Assembly (NCBI RefSeq): GCF_038008325.1
Contig: NZ_JBBOYW010000001.1
Location: forward strand, 1,106,001-1,170,000
Length of the DNA: 64,000 bases
Direction: 5' to 3'
Source: Lysinibacillus sp. FSL K6-0232
GTDB taxonomy: Bacteria > Bacillota > Bacilli > Bacillales_A > Planococcaceae
How positions within the stretch are numbered: position 1 is the stretch's first letter; every line of letters begins with the position of its first letter. Position numbers and translations under genes: made by a program. This document shows positions 10,172-18,894 of this stretch, piece by piece. Below the pieces are notes generated by a model. The model had not been told where the DNA came from, did no database searches, and saw only the letters and a list, made by a program, of their open reading frames with translations.

Positions 10172-10618
10172 ATGACAAATGCAGTGGAACAAGAAAGTAT
10201 TAAAGTCATTGTTTTTCAATTAGCAGATAAAGAATATGCCATTCCTGTATCACATGTACAAGGAATCGAAAAATTAATGCATATTACGCGTGTGCCAAAA
10301 ACAGCGAAATATGTAAAAGGTGTTATTAATCTACGTGGGGTTGTAACGCCGATTGTTGATTTACGTGAACGCTTTGAATTACCCGTTTCTGAGCATGAGG
10401 AAACAACGCGCATTATTATTATTTCATTAGAAGATATGGAAGTAGGCTTTGTTGTAGACTCTGCAAATGATGTTATTGATATTCCTGCAAGTGCTATTGA
10501 ACCACAGCCTGAGGTTGTAGGTTCGTTGGAGGAAGAATTTATTTCAGGCGTTGCGAAAGTAGAAAAGCGATTATTAATTTTATTGCATTTAGAGAAAGTA
10601 TTAAATCCACTAAAGTAG
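10172..10618 (+). CDS. cheW: Chemotaxis coupling protein CheW
   Basis: CheW is the scaffold that links chemoreceptors to CheA. The 148-residue product is a single CheW domain with the typical N-terminal 'VFQLADKEYAIPVSHVQGIE' start, followed by 'VKGVINLRGVVTPIVDLRERF' region and 'VGFVVDSANDVIDI'. It has its own AGAGAGGTG ribosome binding site and is followed 9 bases later by cheC. Confidence 0.97.
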   Translation: MTNAVEQESIKVIVFQLADKEYAIPVSHVQGIEKLMHITRVPKTAKYVKGVINLRGVVTPIVDLRERFELPVSEHEETTRIIIISLEDMEVGFVVDSANDVIDIPASAIEPQPEVVGSLEEEFISGVAKVEKRLLILLHLEKVLNPLK

Positions 10619-10627
10619 GGATCGATA

Positions 10628-11260
10628 ATGACATTTAATCAAAAAATTACATCGCTACATTTAGATGTACTAAAAGAAATTGGAAATATTGGTGCTGCGC
10701 ATGCTGCGACAGCACTTTCCAGTTTACTTGGGAAAAAAATTGATATGCGTGTCCCAAAGGTAGAGATGGTTTCCTTCAATGATATGATGGAGCTTGCTGG
10801 CGGCTCAGAAAACGTTGTTGTAGGTATTTATCTCCGCATTGAAGGAGATGCAGAAGGAAGTATGTTCTTCATCCTACCTATTGAGCAAGCAAATCGTTTT
10901 ATTCGTCGCCTTATTTATGATGAAACATTTGATTTTAAAAAGCGACCTGTTTCTGAGCTAGGCTTATCGGCTATGCAGGAAATGGGAAATATTTTATCAG
11001 GCTCCTATTTATCTGCCTTATCTGACTTTACAAATTTAAAAATTTATCCAACTGTACCTGGGCTAAGCGTTGATATGTTTGGTGCGATTATTAGTATCGG
11101 CCTAATCGAATTATCACATGTTAGTGATAATGTCATTGTTATTAATACATCCATTTTTGAAGAAGGTGTAGAGGACCACGAAACAGTAAGAGGACATTTC
11201 TTCCTATTACCAGATCCAGATTCATTTGATGCTATTTTTACAGCATTAGGAGTTTCATAA
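10628..11260 (+). CDS. cheC: CheY-P phosphatase CheC
   Basis: CheC hydrolyses phospho-CheY and binds CheD during adaptation. The 210-residue protein contains two phosphatase-like helices. The first is 'LDVLKEIGNIGAAHAATAL' (Glu17, Asn20) and the second 'LSAMQEMGNILSGSYLSAL'. It has the pseudo-symmetric beta sheet of the CheC/FliY family and a C-terminal 'LPDPDSFDAIFTALGVS'. It overlaps the cheD start by one base (TAATG), which fits the physical CheC-CheD partnership. Confidence 0.97.
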   Translation: MTFNQKITSLHLDVLKEIGNIGAAHAATALSSLLGKKIDMRVPKVEMVSFNDMMELAGGSENVVVGIYLRIEGDAEGSMFFILPIEQANRFIRRLIYDETFDFKKRPVSELGLSAMQEMGNILSGSYLSALSDFTNLKIYPTVPGLSVDMFGAIISIGLIELSHVSDNVIVINTSIFEEGVEDHETVRGHFFLLPDPDSFDAIFTALGVS

Positions 11261-11763
11261 TGATGCTAAACAGTAGTGGACAGGTGATTAAAGTGGGAAT
11301 TGCACAAATGGATGTAGTAAAGCTACCAAATACGATTCGAACTTCAGGTCTTGGCTCCTGTGTTGGTGTTATTTTATATGATGAGTCCAAAAAAATTGCT
11401 GGGTTAATCCATGTGATGTTACCAGACTCTAGCTTAGGAAGAACAGAGTCGCTGAATGTGGCTAAATTTGCAGATACAGGTATTGCAGCAATGATAGACC
11501 TTTTAAAATTAGAAGGCGTTCAAAAATTTAAACTAAAGGCAAAAATTGCAGGTGGAGCGCAAATGTTTCAGTTTACTTCAGATAAGGATTCGATGCGTAT
11601 TGGTCCCCGTAATGTAGAAGCTGTTAAAAACGAATTGAAACGACATGGCATTCCTTTAGTAGCCGAGGATACTGGTGGAAATAGCGGGCGAACGATTGAA
11701 TTTAATCCCGAAACGTCAATCTTACATATTCGAACGGTTAACCAAGGAGTGAGCGAAATCTAA
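11260..11763 (+). CDS. cheD: Chemoreceptor glutamine deamidase CheD
   Basis: CheD deamidates specific glutamines on chemoreceptors and is modulated by CheC. The 167-residue product carries the catalytic Cys34 in 'SGLGSCVGVILYD' and His51 in 'AGLIHVMLPDS', followed by 'KIAGGAQMF'. Two adjacent ATG codons (11260 and 11263) are possible starts; the first overlaps the cheC stop. Its stop overlaps the start of the next, unrecognised, gene. Confidence 0.97.
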   Translation: MMLNSSGQVIKVGIAQMDVVKLPNTIRTSGLGSCVGVILYDESKKIAGLIHVMLPDSSLGRTESLNVAKFADTGIAAMIDLLKLEGVQKFKLKAKIAGGAQMFQFTSDKDSMRIGPRNVEAVKNELKRHGIPLVAEDTGGNSGRTIEFNPETSILHIRTVNQGVSEI

Positions 11764-12131
11764 TGTTTGGTTCTATATTTTACAATCTCTGGGGAGCATT
11801 AATTGCCTTTTCGGTTTATTTTTTTAGCATCTTTCAAAAACCATATACACCCCTTCGCATTATTATCAGCTCTCTTGTTGCAGCCATCATTGTGTTTATT
11901 GCTATGTATATCGTGCGTTTTATTATAGCGTATATACTGTATACACCTGAAGATAATGAAGAAGCATTTGTAGGCGAACAAGATGAGGAAAAAGAGCGCC
12001 TTGAAGAGCACAGTCAAGAAACACCAATCGCTCAGTCAACTGTGGAATTTCAAGATGAAAATGCAGAGGAAATTGCACAAGTTGTACGTACAATGATGGA
12101 TCGAGAAGAAAAGCAACAAGCAAATGCTTAA
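11763..12131 (+). CDS. Unrecognised small membrane protein at the end of the che operon
   Basis: I do not recognise this 122-residue protein. It has two predicted membrane helices (about residues 8-26 and 33-59) and then a strongly acidic, Glu/Gln-rich soluble tail of about 60 residues, with a short terminal stretch 'VRTMMDREEKQ'. Its ATG overlaps the cheD stop (TAATG), so it is almost certainly translated as the last gene of the fla/che operon. A terminator follows at once. The B. subtilis operon has sigD directly after cheD, so this gene is an addition there. A role in motility or in chemoreceptor arrays is only a guess from position. Confidence 0.8.
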   Translation: MFGSIFYNLWGALIAFSVYFFSIFQKPYTPLRIIISSLVAAIIVFIAMYIVRFIIAYILYTPEDNEEAFVGEQDEEKERLEEHSQETPIAQSTVEFQDENAEEIAQVVRTMMDREEKQQANA

Positions 12132-12134
12132 TGT

Positions 12135-12164
12135 AAAGAGTCGCACAAAGCGGCTCTTTTTGTT
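12135..12164 (+). terminator. Rho-independent terminator after the che operon
   Basis: A ten-base stem (12135-12144 with 12150-12159, one G-T pair) with loop ACAAA runs into a T-rich tail. It separates the fla/che operon from sigD, unlike the B. subtilis arrangement where sigD is read from the long operon. Confidence 0.85.
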
Positions 12165-12782
12165 TATACTACGGACAATTTGGCAATATATTTATAAGAT
12201 TTTGACATTGTAGCAGCAGCTATTGAACAAGAATGCACCTAAATAATCTCCTTAGCTACATCAAGCAAAGGAATATTATAGAGAGGAAGAGAAACAAATG
12301 AAATTACAGTTGATTCTTGTTATAATATAGGAAAGATGGCAATAGCTTATAGAGGTTTTCGCTAAAATTGGAGATTTATGTTTTTTTAGTCGAAAATACA
12401 CTTATCCGAGTTAATGAAAGTGAAAGGTGGCGAGTGCTCCTATGATTACTCGTTACAAAGTATTTATTTGGAATGGCGAGTCTAGTTTTCTAGGAAGAAG
12501 AGTAGTAAGTCAGCTCGCCTAATATACTATAGTGATAAATCCTTTTAGAGATATTTACTCAAAACGTACAACAACAATCGTAATTATTTCCATATAATAA
12601 ATAAGAGCTTATAGCACTGTAGTAGTAAGCTTTTATAGATGAATAGCATGGAAATCATTGTTGCGAAATTTGTTGGCCGCAATAGAACAACCAAGAAATC
12701 CTTATATAGTAAGAAATTTTATAAGCGCAAGCAGTCAATGAACAACGGACGTATAGAGGCGTTTATTAGAGAGGTGGATTTC
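12165..12782 (+). other. Non-coding stretch upstream of sigD with several hairpins
   Basis: No credible gene is seen in these 618 bases. An in-frame upward extension of sigD to 12639 exists but lacks family similarity. Visible structure: CGAGT/ACTCG (12431-12435 with 12448-12452); GGCGAG/CTCGCC (12475-12480 with 12514-12519) enclosing CTAG-TTTT-CTAG (12482-12493); and an 11-base stem with one G-T pair (12601-12611 with 12626-12636). GGCGAGT occurs twice (12429 and 12475), so CTCGCC could pair with either copy. None is followed by a T run, so they are not obvious terminators. Confidence 0.5.
12318..12326 (+). promoter_or_regulatory. Possible extended -10 promoter for sigD
   Basis: TGT followed by a perfect TATAAT (12321-12326) forms an extended -10 element. 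No convincing -35 is visible at 17 bases. If used, transcription would start near 12333 and give sigD a leader of about 450 bases. Confidence 0.35.
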
Positions 12783-13559
12783 ATGACACAACCACAACCG
12801 ATTTCGAACGATGAGCAAAAACTGTGGAATCGCTGGATTAATGAGCGGGACCCAGATGCTGGTGATTTACTAATAAAAAAATATATTTCTTTAGTATCAT
12901 ATCATGTTCAGCGCATTGCTGCGGGTTTACCAAAGAGTGTATCGCGCGATGATTTAACAAGCCTAGGCATGGTAGGGCTTTTTGATGCACTAAATAAATT
13001 TGATATTAACAGAGATTTAAAATTTGATACATATGCTTCGTTCCGAGTAAGAGGAGCGATTATAGATGGTTTGCGCAAGGAAGATTGGCTACCACGTTCA
13101 GCGCGTGAAAAGGCGAAAAAGCTAGATGCTCAGATTGAACAACTAGAGCAAAAATATATGCGTCATGTAACGCCTGAAGAACTTGCGGAGCATATGCAGC
13201 TACCTGTTGAAGATGTTTACCAAACGGTGCAGGAGCATTTCTTTTCAAATGTCTTATCAATTAATGAGCAACAAGATCAAGAAGAAGCAGATGGCAAATC
13301 ATTTGTTATTCGGGATGATACAATGCAAACACCTGAGCAAGCAATGATTAAATCAGAGCTATTGGATGATCTAGCTGACAATATTCAAAAGCTTAATGAT
13401 AAAGAGCAGCTTGTCCTTAGTTTATTTTACACAGAAGAATTAACGCTGACGGAAATTGGTGAAATGCTCGAACTATCAACATCACGTATTTCACAAATTC
13501 ATTCCAAAGCGCTGTTAAAGCTACGAAAGCTACTATCGAGCGAAATGATTAATGCGTAA
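12783..13559 (+). CDS. sigD: Motility sigma factor SigD (FliA type)
   Basis: SigD directs RNA polymerase to late flagellar, chemotaxis and autolysin genes. I chose ATG 12783 (258 residues), preceded by GAGAGGTGG, because the protein then aligns with the Bacillus SigD start; the open frame extends back to 12639 without recognisable sequence. Region 2 contains 'DLTSLGMVGLFDALNKFD' and 'FDTYASFRVRGAIIDGLRKEDW'. Region 4 contains 'ELTLTEIGEMLELSTSRISQIHSKAL'-type helix-turn-helix sequence. It lies after a terminator and a 650-base gap, so it may be transcribed separately from che genes. Confidence 0.97.
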   Translation: MTQPQPISNDEQKLWNRWINERDPDAGDLLIKKYISLVSYHVQRIAAGLPKSVSRDDLTSLGMVGLFDALNKFDINRDLKFDTYASFRVRGAIIDGLRKEDWLPRSAREKAKKLDAQIEQLEQKYMRHVTPEELAEHMQLPVEDVYQTVQEHFFSNVLSINEQQDQEEADGKSFVIRDDTMQTPEQAMIKSELLDDLADNIQKLNDKEQLVLSLFYTEELTLTEIGEMLELSTSRISQIHSKALLKLRKLLSSEMINA

Positions 13560-13582
13560 ATACTCTTAAGGGAGAGATTTCA

Positions 13583-13885
13583 ATGAGTTTAAAAGGTGTC
13601 GAATTGCAAATTGCTATTCCTAAAACATTTGAAGCTGGTAAAATGGCGGATCAGGCACAACAGCAAGCATTAGCTCAACAAGCACATGCAAATGAAGCGC
13701 TAAAAAAAGAAGTAGAGCGTAAGCAAAAAATTGTCAATACATCAGAGGGTATGGATGAAATTAATGAGGAAGAAGAAGCTGGTGGCGAATATGTAGAAGG
13801 AGTTTATAAAAAGAAGAAAAAGAAACAGCATGAAAAACAGGCACAACATCCGTTTAAGGGAAACTTTGTGGATTTTAGTGGATAG
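13583..13885 (+). CDS. Conserved small protein of the sigD cluster, function unknown
   Basis: This 100-residue protein is Gln/Ala/Lys-rich in its first half, likely helical or coiled coil. It has an acidic patch, a run of lysines (KKKKKK near residue 74) and a C-terminal 'HPFKGNFVDFSG'. From memory, similar HPxKGxxxDxS tails end small proteins encoded next to sigD in other flagellated Firmicutes; I cannot confirm this by search. It has a ribosome binding site (GGGAGAG) and sits 23 bases after sigD. No enzymatic motif is visible. Confidence 0.8.
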   Translation: MSLKGVELQIAIPKTFEAGKMADQAQQQALAQQAHANEALKKEVERKQKIVNTSEGMDEINEEEEAGGEYVEGVYKKKKKKQHEKQAQHPFKGNFVDFSG

Positions 13886-13894
13886 GAGATTCCA

Positions 13895-14470
13895 ATGACA
13901 ACCATACTAATAGCGGTACTATTTTTTCTACAACTACTATCGTTTTACTTCCTTATTATTTTAAATACAAAGCTAGCAAAATTTAAGGATTTAGAAAAAA
14001 AACAAGAACGCTTAATGCGCGAAATGGATGATACGATTAGCGTATATTTAGCAGAAATGAAAGATGAAAATGATCGCCTTATTCAGGAGCTACAACATGT
14101 TTCACAGCCAGAGCTAGCACCAGCAACCGTTCAGGTGGCGGAACAGCCAGAGCAAAAGCAGCCATCTTTAGCAGCAGCACAACAGGAAAAGGCGGCTAGC
14201 TCTACTGCTACAACATTAGAAAATGATTCTCGTATTTATATTCCTAAAAATAAGGTAGCTAGCGCTTATTCACGTCACCAGCAAGCTAGCGCAAATGTTA
14301 GCCCTAAAGCTCCAGCAACGAACAATCAAGTGCAACAAGCCCCACAACAGCTAACATTAGAGCAGCAAGTGCTTGAATTGGCGAAACAAGGAAAATCATC
14401 AGAAGAAATAGCGAAACAACTGCAAAAAGGTCAAACAGAAATTGAGCTTTTATTGAAATTCCAACACTAA
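13895..14470 (+). CDS. swrB: SwrB-like membrane-anchored protein
   Basis: The 191-residue protein begins with one membrane helix (about 3-24), followed by a charged coiled coil (about 25-70) and a low-complexity Ala/Gln/Pro region. A C-terminal helix-turn-helix-like segment ends 'EIAKQLQKGQTEIELLLKFQ'. This layout and the position after sigD match SwrB (YlxL/DUF6115) of Bacillus, which promotes activation of the flagellar export apparatus at assembling basal bodies. The middle is poorly conserved, so the name rests on architecture, the terminal motif and location. Confidence 0.75.
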   Translation: MTTILIAVLFFLQLLSFYFLIILNTKLAKFKDLEKKQERLMREMDDTISVYLAEMKDENDRLIQELQHVSQPELAPATVQVAEQPEQKQPSLAAAQQEKAASSTATTLENDSRIYIPKNKVASAYSRHQQASANVSPKAPATNNQVQQAPQQLTLEQQVLELAKQGKSSEEIAKQLQKGQTEIELLLKFQH

Positions 14471-14474
14471 ATTG

Positions 14475-14503
14475 TTGCGAATAGCTTAAAGCTATGGTAT
14501 AGT
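14475..14503 (+). promoter_or_regulatory. Sigma-A promoter for rpsB
   Basis: TTGCGA (14475-14480), a 17-base spacer and TATAGT (14498-14503) closely match the sigma-A consensus. It lies just after the SwrB-like gene and about 125 bases before rpsB, leaving room for a leader. Confidence 0.7.
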
Positions 14504-14629
14504 TGCAAATGGTGTTATTACTACACACGCATTTTGATGTAGTAAGTGGTGCTCTTATGGTATAAGGGTAGCTTGTTGCAGATGATAAATGCGGAGGATT
14601 AAAACCAAACATACTAGGAGGAAATTCAC

Positions 14630-15352
14630 ATGTCAGTAATTTCTATGAAACAATTACTTGAAGCTGGTGTACATTTCGGTCACCAAACTCGTCGTTGGAA
14701 CCCAAAAATGAAGAAATATATCTTCGTTGAGCGTAACGGGATTTATATCATCGACTTACAAAAAACTGTTAAAAAATTAGAGGAAGCTTATGACTTCATG
14801 CGTCAAGTTGGTCAAGACGGTGGTAAAGTTCTTTTCGTTGGTACGAAAAAACAAGCACAAGAAGCGATTAAAGATGAAGCTGAACGTTCAGGCAACTACT
14901 ATATCAACCAACGTTGGTTAGGTGGTACTCTTACAAACTTCGGTACAATTCAAAAACGTGTTGCACGTATGAAACAAATCGAAAAAATGGAAGAAGAAGG
15001 AACTTTTGAAGTTCTACCTAAAAAAGAAGTAATTCAACTTAAAAAAGAACACGAACGTCTAACTAAATTCTTAGGCGGTATCCGTGATATGCATGAACTT
15101 CCAGACGTAATGTTCGTGGTTGACCCACGTAAAGAACGCATTGCGGTTGCTGAAGCTCGTAAATTAAACATCCCTCTAGTAGGTATTGTTGATACAAACT
15201 GTGATCCAGATGAAATTGACTACGTAATCCCTGCTAACGATGATGCTATTCGCGCTGTTAAACTTTTAACTGCTAAAATGGCTGACGCTTTAATCGAGTC
15301 AAAACAAGGTGAAGAGGAAGCTCCAACTGCTGAAGCTGTTGCTGCTGAGTAA
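14630..15352 (+). CDS. rpsB: Ribosomal protein uS2
   Basis: uS2 is a late-assembling 30S subunit protein needed for uS1/bS21-side contacts and mRNA binding. The 240-residue product starts '[20 protein letters not shown]' and has the family blocks '[13 protein letters not shown]', '[12 protein letters not shown]' and '[13 protein letters not shown]'. The tail is Ala/Glu-rich. A strong AGGAGG ribosome binding site precedes the ATG. A terminator separates it from tsf, its usual operon partner. Confidence 0.99.
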   Translation: MSVISMKQLLEAGVHFGHQTRRWNPKMKKYIFVERNGIYIIDLQKTVKKLEEAYDFMRQVGQDGGKVLFVGTKKQAQEAIKDEAERSGNYYINQRWLGGTLTNFGTIQKRVARMKQIEKMEEEGTFEVLPKKEVIQLKKEHERLTKFLGGIRDMHELPDVMFVVDPRKERIAVAEARKLNIPLVGIVDTNCDPDEIDYVIPANDDAIRAVKLLTAKMADALIESKQGEEEAPTAEAVAAE

Positions 15353-15363
15353 TTCACGTTTAC

Positions 15364-15404
15364 AAAAAGGTGATAAGTGGCTCAAACCTCTTATCACCTT
15401 TTTT
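15364..15404 (+). terminator. Terminator/attenuator between rpsB and tsf
   Basis: AAAGGTGATAAG pairs with CTTATCACCTTT around a short loop, followed by a T tract. No promoter is obvious before tsf, so this is probably a partial terminator that lets some transcripts reach tsf. Confidence 0.85.
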
Positions 15405-15455
15405 AGAACCTAGCTATTCAATTTTTGTTCAACCAATTTGAGGAGGAAACACTAA

Positions 15456-16343
15456 ATGGCAAACATTACTGCACAATTAGTAAAAGAATTACGCGAAAAA
15501 ACTGGCGCTGGTATGATGGATTGTAAAAAAGCGTTAGTACAAACAGAAGGTAACCTAGAAGCTGCAATCGATTTCCTACGTGAAAAAGGTCTTTCTTCAG
15601 CTGCTAAAAAGGCTGACCGTATCGCTGCAGAAGGTACAACTTACATTTTAGAACAAGGTAATGAAGCAATCATCCTAGAAGTAAACGCTGAAACAGACTT
15701 TGTTGCTAAAAACGAAAAATTCCAAGTATTAGTTGCATCTTTAGCAGAGCAATTACTTGCTGCTAAACCAGCATCAGTGGAAGCTGCATTAGAGCTTGCA
15801 AATGCTGAAGGCGTAAAAATTGAAGATCAAATTTCTACGGCTGTTGCAACGATTGGTGAAAAAATTACGCTTCGTCGTTTCGAAATTAAAACAAAATCTG
15901 ATGCAGACGCATTCGGTTCTTATCTACACATGGGCGGCCGTATTGGTGTATTAGTAACTTTAGAAGGTTCTACTGATGCAGCAGCTGCTAAAGACGTTGC
16001 AATGCATATTGCAGCAATTAACCCAACTTATGTTTCTCGCGATGAAGTTTCTGCTGATGAGGTTGAACGTGAGCGTAAAGTATTAACAGAGCAAGCTCTT
16101 AACGAAGGTAAGCCAGAAAACATCGTTGCAAAAATGGTTGAAGGTCGTCTTGGTAAATACTTCGAAGAAATTTGCTTACTTGACCAAGCATTTGTTAAAA
16201 ACTCAGATCAAAAAGTACGTGATTTCGTAGCTTCTACTGGTGGTTCAGTAAACGGCTTTGTACGTTATGCTGTTGGTGAAGGTATTGAAAAACGTGAAGA
16301 TAACTTCGCAGAAGAAGTAATGAGCCAAGTTAAAGGTAACTAA
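15456..16343 (+). CDS. tsf: Elongation factor Ts
   Basis: EF-Ts is the nucleotide exchange factor for EF-Tu. The 295-residue product has the N-terminal UBA-like domain with '[16 protein letters not shown]', and the core '[15 protein letters not shown]' that contacts EF-Tu (the TDFV motif). A C-terminal coiled-coil region contains '[21 protein letters not shown]'. Length and order match Bacillus. The start has GAGGAGG upstream. Confidence 0.99.
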   Translation: MANITAQLVKELREKTGAGMMDCKKALVQTEGNLEAAIDFLREKGLSSAAKKADRIAAEGTTYILEQGNEAIILEVNAETDFVAKNEKFQVLVASLAEQLLAAKPASVEAALELANAEGVKIEDQISTAVATIGEKITLRRFEIKTKSDADAFGSYLHMGGRIGVLVTLEGSTDAAAAKDVAMHIAAINPTYVSRDEVSADEVERERKVLTEQALNEGKPENIVAKMVEGRLGKYFEEICLLDQAFVKNSDQKVRDFVASTGGSVNGFVRYAVGEGIEKREDNFAEEVMSQVKGN

Positions 16344-16391
16344 TTTAGCTCATATTTGATCCTAATCAAATAATTACTAGATTTTCTAGGC

Positions 16392-16430
16392 AAAAAATGG
16401 GGAACACAACATAGCGTGTTCCCTATTTTT
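16392..16430 (+). terminator. Rho-independent terminator after tsf
   Basis: GGGAACAC pairs with GTGTTCCC, flanked by an A run on the 5' side and ATTTTT on the 3' side, so it could act in both directions. Confidence 0.85.
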
Positions 16431-16538
16431 CCGAAATAAATGAAAAATAAGCTTATGATGAATCAATATGATAAGCTAGAAAATAAGAGAATTTTCTATT
16501 TTGCCTTATTCACAGCTAGCAATTATTGTACTATATAC

Positions 16539-16544
16539 TATAAT
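16539..16544 (+). promoter_or_regulatory. Possible -10 element for pyrH
   Basis: A perfect TATAAT lies about 50 bases before the pyrH start and after the tsf terminator. The -35 is weak (TAGCAA at 16517-16522, 16-base spacer). Confidence 0.45.
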
Positions 16545-16592
16545 GGAAAAGGGAATAGAGTGGTTTTAAATAAAGTCTTACGGAGGTTTATA

Positions 16593-17318
16593 ATGAGTGT
16601 GCCGCAATATAAACGAGTTGTTATTAAATTAAGTGGTGAAGCGTTAGCTGGAGAAGCGGGCTTCGGTTTATCACCAAAAATAATCAAGGCTGTTGCAGAG
16701 GAAGTAAAACAAGTAGTAGACCTTGATGTGGAAGTTGCTGTTGTTGTAGGTGGCGGTAATATATGGCGTGGAAAAATAGGCAGCGAAATGGGCATGGATC
16801 GTGCCGCAGCTGACTATATGGGCATGCTTGCCACAGTGATGAATTCCCTTGCACTGCAAGATGCTCTTGAAAAATTAGGCATTGAAACACGCGTTCAATC
16901 TTCTATCGTGATGACGCAAGTAGCAGAGCCATATATTCGTCGTAAAGCAGTTCGACATTTAGAGAAAAAGCGTGTTGTTATCTTTGCAGCAGGGACAGGT
17001 AACCCGTTCTTCTCGACAGATACAACTGCCGCATTACGCGCAGCAGAAATTGACGCAGATGCGATTTTAATGGCGAAAAATAATGTTGATGGCGTTTATT
17101 CAGCAGACCCAAAAGTGGATGCAACAGCCATTAAATATGATACACTCACATACTTAGATGTTATCCAACAAGGCTTACAAGTAATGGATTCAACAGCTTC
17201 TACGCTATGTATGGATAACGATATTCCGCTAATTGTTTTCTCAATTATGGAACAAGGTAATATTAAACGTGCTGTACAAGGCGAAAAAATCGGAACAGTT
17301 GTTAGGAGGAATGTATAA
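16593..17318 (+). CDS. pyrH: UMP kinase
   Basis: PyrH phosphorylates UMP to UDP in pyrimidine nucleotide synthesis. I chose ATG 16593 (241 residues), preceded by CGGAGG; the open frame continues back to 16440, but that part overlaps the promoter region. Family motifs are '[10 protein letters not shown]' at the N-terminus, '[11 protein letters not shown]', '[17 protein letters not shown]' and '[14 protein letters not shown]'. Its stop overlaps the frr start (TAATG). Confidence 0.98.
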   Translation: MSVPQYKRVVIKLSGEALAGEAGFGLSPKIIKAVAEEVKQVVDLDVEVAVVVGGGNIWRGKIGSEMGMDRAAADYMGMLATVMNSLALQDALEKLGIETRVQSSIVMTQVAEPYIRRKAVRHLEKKRVVIFAAGTGNPFFSTDTTAALRAAEIDADAILMAKNNVDGVYSADPKVDATAIKYDTLTYLDVIQQGLQVMDSTASTLCMDNDIPLIVFSIMEQGNIKRAVQGEKIGTVVRRNV

Positions 17319-17875
17319 TGGCTAAACAAGTATTAGAACAAGCAAAAGAAAAAATGAACAAAACAATTGCGGCTTTTACACGTGAACTATCATCAATTCG
17401 TGCAGGTCGTGCAAATGCATCATTATTAGATCGCATTTCAGTTGATTACTATGGTGCACCAACACCCATCAATCAGCTTGCTGGGGTTTCTGTACCAGAG
17501 GCACGCTTACTCGTAATTACACCTTACGATAAAACGATTTTAGGCGAAATCGAAAAAGCAATTATGAAATCAGATATCGGTATTACACCAACAAATGATG
17601 GCTCTGTTATTCGTTTAACAATTCCTGCTCTAACAGAAGAGCGTCGTAAAGATTTAGTAAAGCAAGTGAAAAAAGAAGCAGAAGACGCAAAAATTGCTGT
17701 ACGTAATGTTCGTCGTGATGCAAATGATGATTTGAAAAAGCTTGAAAAAGCTGGCGAAATCACAGAAGACGATCTACGTGGCTATGGTGAAGATATTCAA
17801 AAGTTAACAGATGAATTCATTGTAAAAGTAGATCAAGTAACGAAAGAAAAAGAAAAAGAAATTTTAGAGGTGTAA
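17318..17875 (+). CDS. frr: Ribosome recycling factor
   Basis: RRF works with EF-G to split post-termination ribosomes. The 185-residue product has the standard two-domain composition: the triple-helix bundle with '[19 protein letters not shown]', and a hinge domain with '[14 protein letters not shown]'. The C-terminal helix is '[21 protein letters not shown]'-like. It is coupled to pyrH by a TAATG overlap. A terminator follows. Confidence 0.99.
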   Translation: MAKQVLEQAKEKMNKTIAAFTRELSSIRAGRANASLLDRISVDYYGAPTPINQLAGVSVPEARLLVITPYDKTILGEIEKAIMKSDIGITPTNDGSVIRLTIPALTEERRKDLVKQVKKEAEDAKIAVRNVRRDANDDLKKLEKAGEITEDDLRGYGEDIQKLTDEFIVKVDQVTKEKEKEILEV

Positions 17876-17917
17876 ACAGACGTTTACATGTCTATGATGG
17901 AACTTTTTAAGGAGATG

Positions 17918-17949
17918 AAGGCGTCCTATACTTAACAGGACGTCTTTTC
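17918..17949 (+). terminator. Rho-independent terminator after frr
   Basis: AAGGCGTCCT (17918-17927) pairs with AGGACGTCTT (one G-T) and is followed by T-rich sequence. Confidence 0.8.
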
Positions 17950-18028
17950 TCTTTACGATCTAGCAATCTCTTATGTGTATAGTTCTAAAATGTGCGAGTA
18001 CATACATAATCAATTTTAAGGGAAAAAA

Positions 18029-18058
18029 AAGACAAAAAGCGCTTTTGTTTGTTATGAT
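18029..18058 (+). promoter_or_regulatory. Possible sigma-A promoter for uppS
   Basis: AAGACA (18029-18034), an 18-base spacer and TATGAT (18053-18058) form a plausible promoter about 40 bases before uppS. The spacer contains an ACAAAA/TTTTGT near-palindrome. Confidence 0.45.
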
Positions 18059-18099
18059 AGGTTAGTATACGTCCGATTAGTTGTAGTGGGGGAGTTAGC

Positions 18100-18894
18100 A
18101 TGTTTAAAAAGCTATTAGGTAAACAAATAAATAAGGATACACTATCATTGGAGGAGCGTGTTGCCCTTACTAAAAGCGAGCCGATTCCTGCCCATGTAGC
18201 GATTATTATGGACGGAAATGGACGTTGGGCAAAGAAAAGAGCTATGCCACGTGTTGCTGGTCATCATGAAGGCATGAAGACCGTACGTAAGGTCACAAGG
18301 TTTGCATCTGACTTAGGTATTAAAGTATTAACAGTGTACGCATTTTCTACAGAGAATTGGAAACGACCAAAGCCTGAGGTCGATTTTTTGATGCGCCTAC
18401 CTGTCGAATTTTTAGGTTCCTTTTTACCTGAAATGATGGAACGCAATGTACGTGTTGAAATGATTGGCGATCCATCTTTATTGCCTGCTCATACACAAAA
18501 GGCATTATATGAGGCAATGGAAGAAACGAAGCATAATACAGGGCTTATTTTAAATTTTGCGTTAAATTATGGCAGCCGTTCTGAAATGGTAAATGCGATG
18601 AAAATAATGCTTCAAAAGGTGCAGGATGGTCAATTAACAATGCAGGACATAACAGAAGAATGTTTAACATCTCATTTAATGACAGCCCATTTACCTGAGC
18701 CCGATTTATTAATTCGTACAAGTGGTGAAGTACGATTAAGTAATTTTATGCTATGGCAGCTTGCCTATACAGAGTTTTGGTTTACAGATACATTGTGGCC
18801 AGATTTTAGTGAGGAAAACTTACTGGAAGCGGTGGAAAACTATCAGAAACGTAATCGCCGTTACGGTGGGTTGAAGGGAGAAGAAACAACTTGA
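18100..18894 (+). CDS. uppS: Undecaprenyl diphosphate synthase
   Basis: UppS adds isopentenyl units to farnesyl diphosphate to make the C55 lipid carrier for cell wall synthesis. The 264-residue cis-prenyltransferase has 'IIMDGNGRWAKKR' with catalytic Asp38, 'GHHEGMKTVRK', 'VYAFSTENWKRP', 'FALNYGSRSEMV' and 'LIRTSGEVRLSNFMLWQ'. The cdsA start codon overlaps its stop (TTGA). Confidence 0.98.
   Translation: MFKKLLGKQINKDTLSLEERVALTKSEPIPAHVAIIMDGNGRWAKKRAMPRVAGHHEGMKTVRKVTRFASDLGIKVLTVYAFSTENWKRPKPEVDFLMRLPVEFLGSFLPEMMERNVRVEMIGDPSLLPAHTQKALYEAMEETKHNTGLILNFALNYGSRSEMVNAMKIMLQKVQDGQLTMQDITEECLTSHLMTAHLPEPDLLIRTSGEVRLSNFMLWQLAYTEFWFTDTLWPDFSEENLLEAVENYQKRNRRYGGLKGEETT

Noticed and set aside
12639-12782. 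N-terminal extension of SigD
   Set aside because: The 48 extra residues do not resemble any SigD, and a good ribosome binding site precedes ATG 12783; the segment belongs to the non-coding leader.
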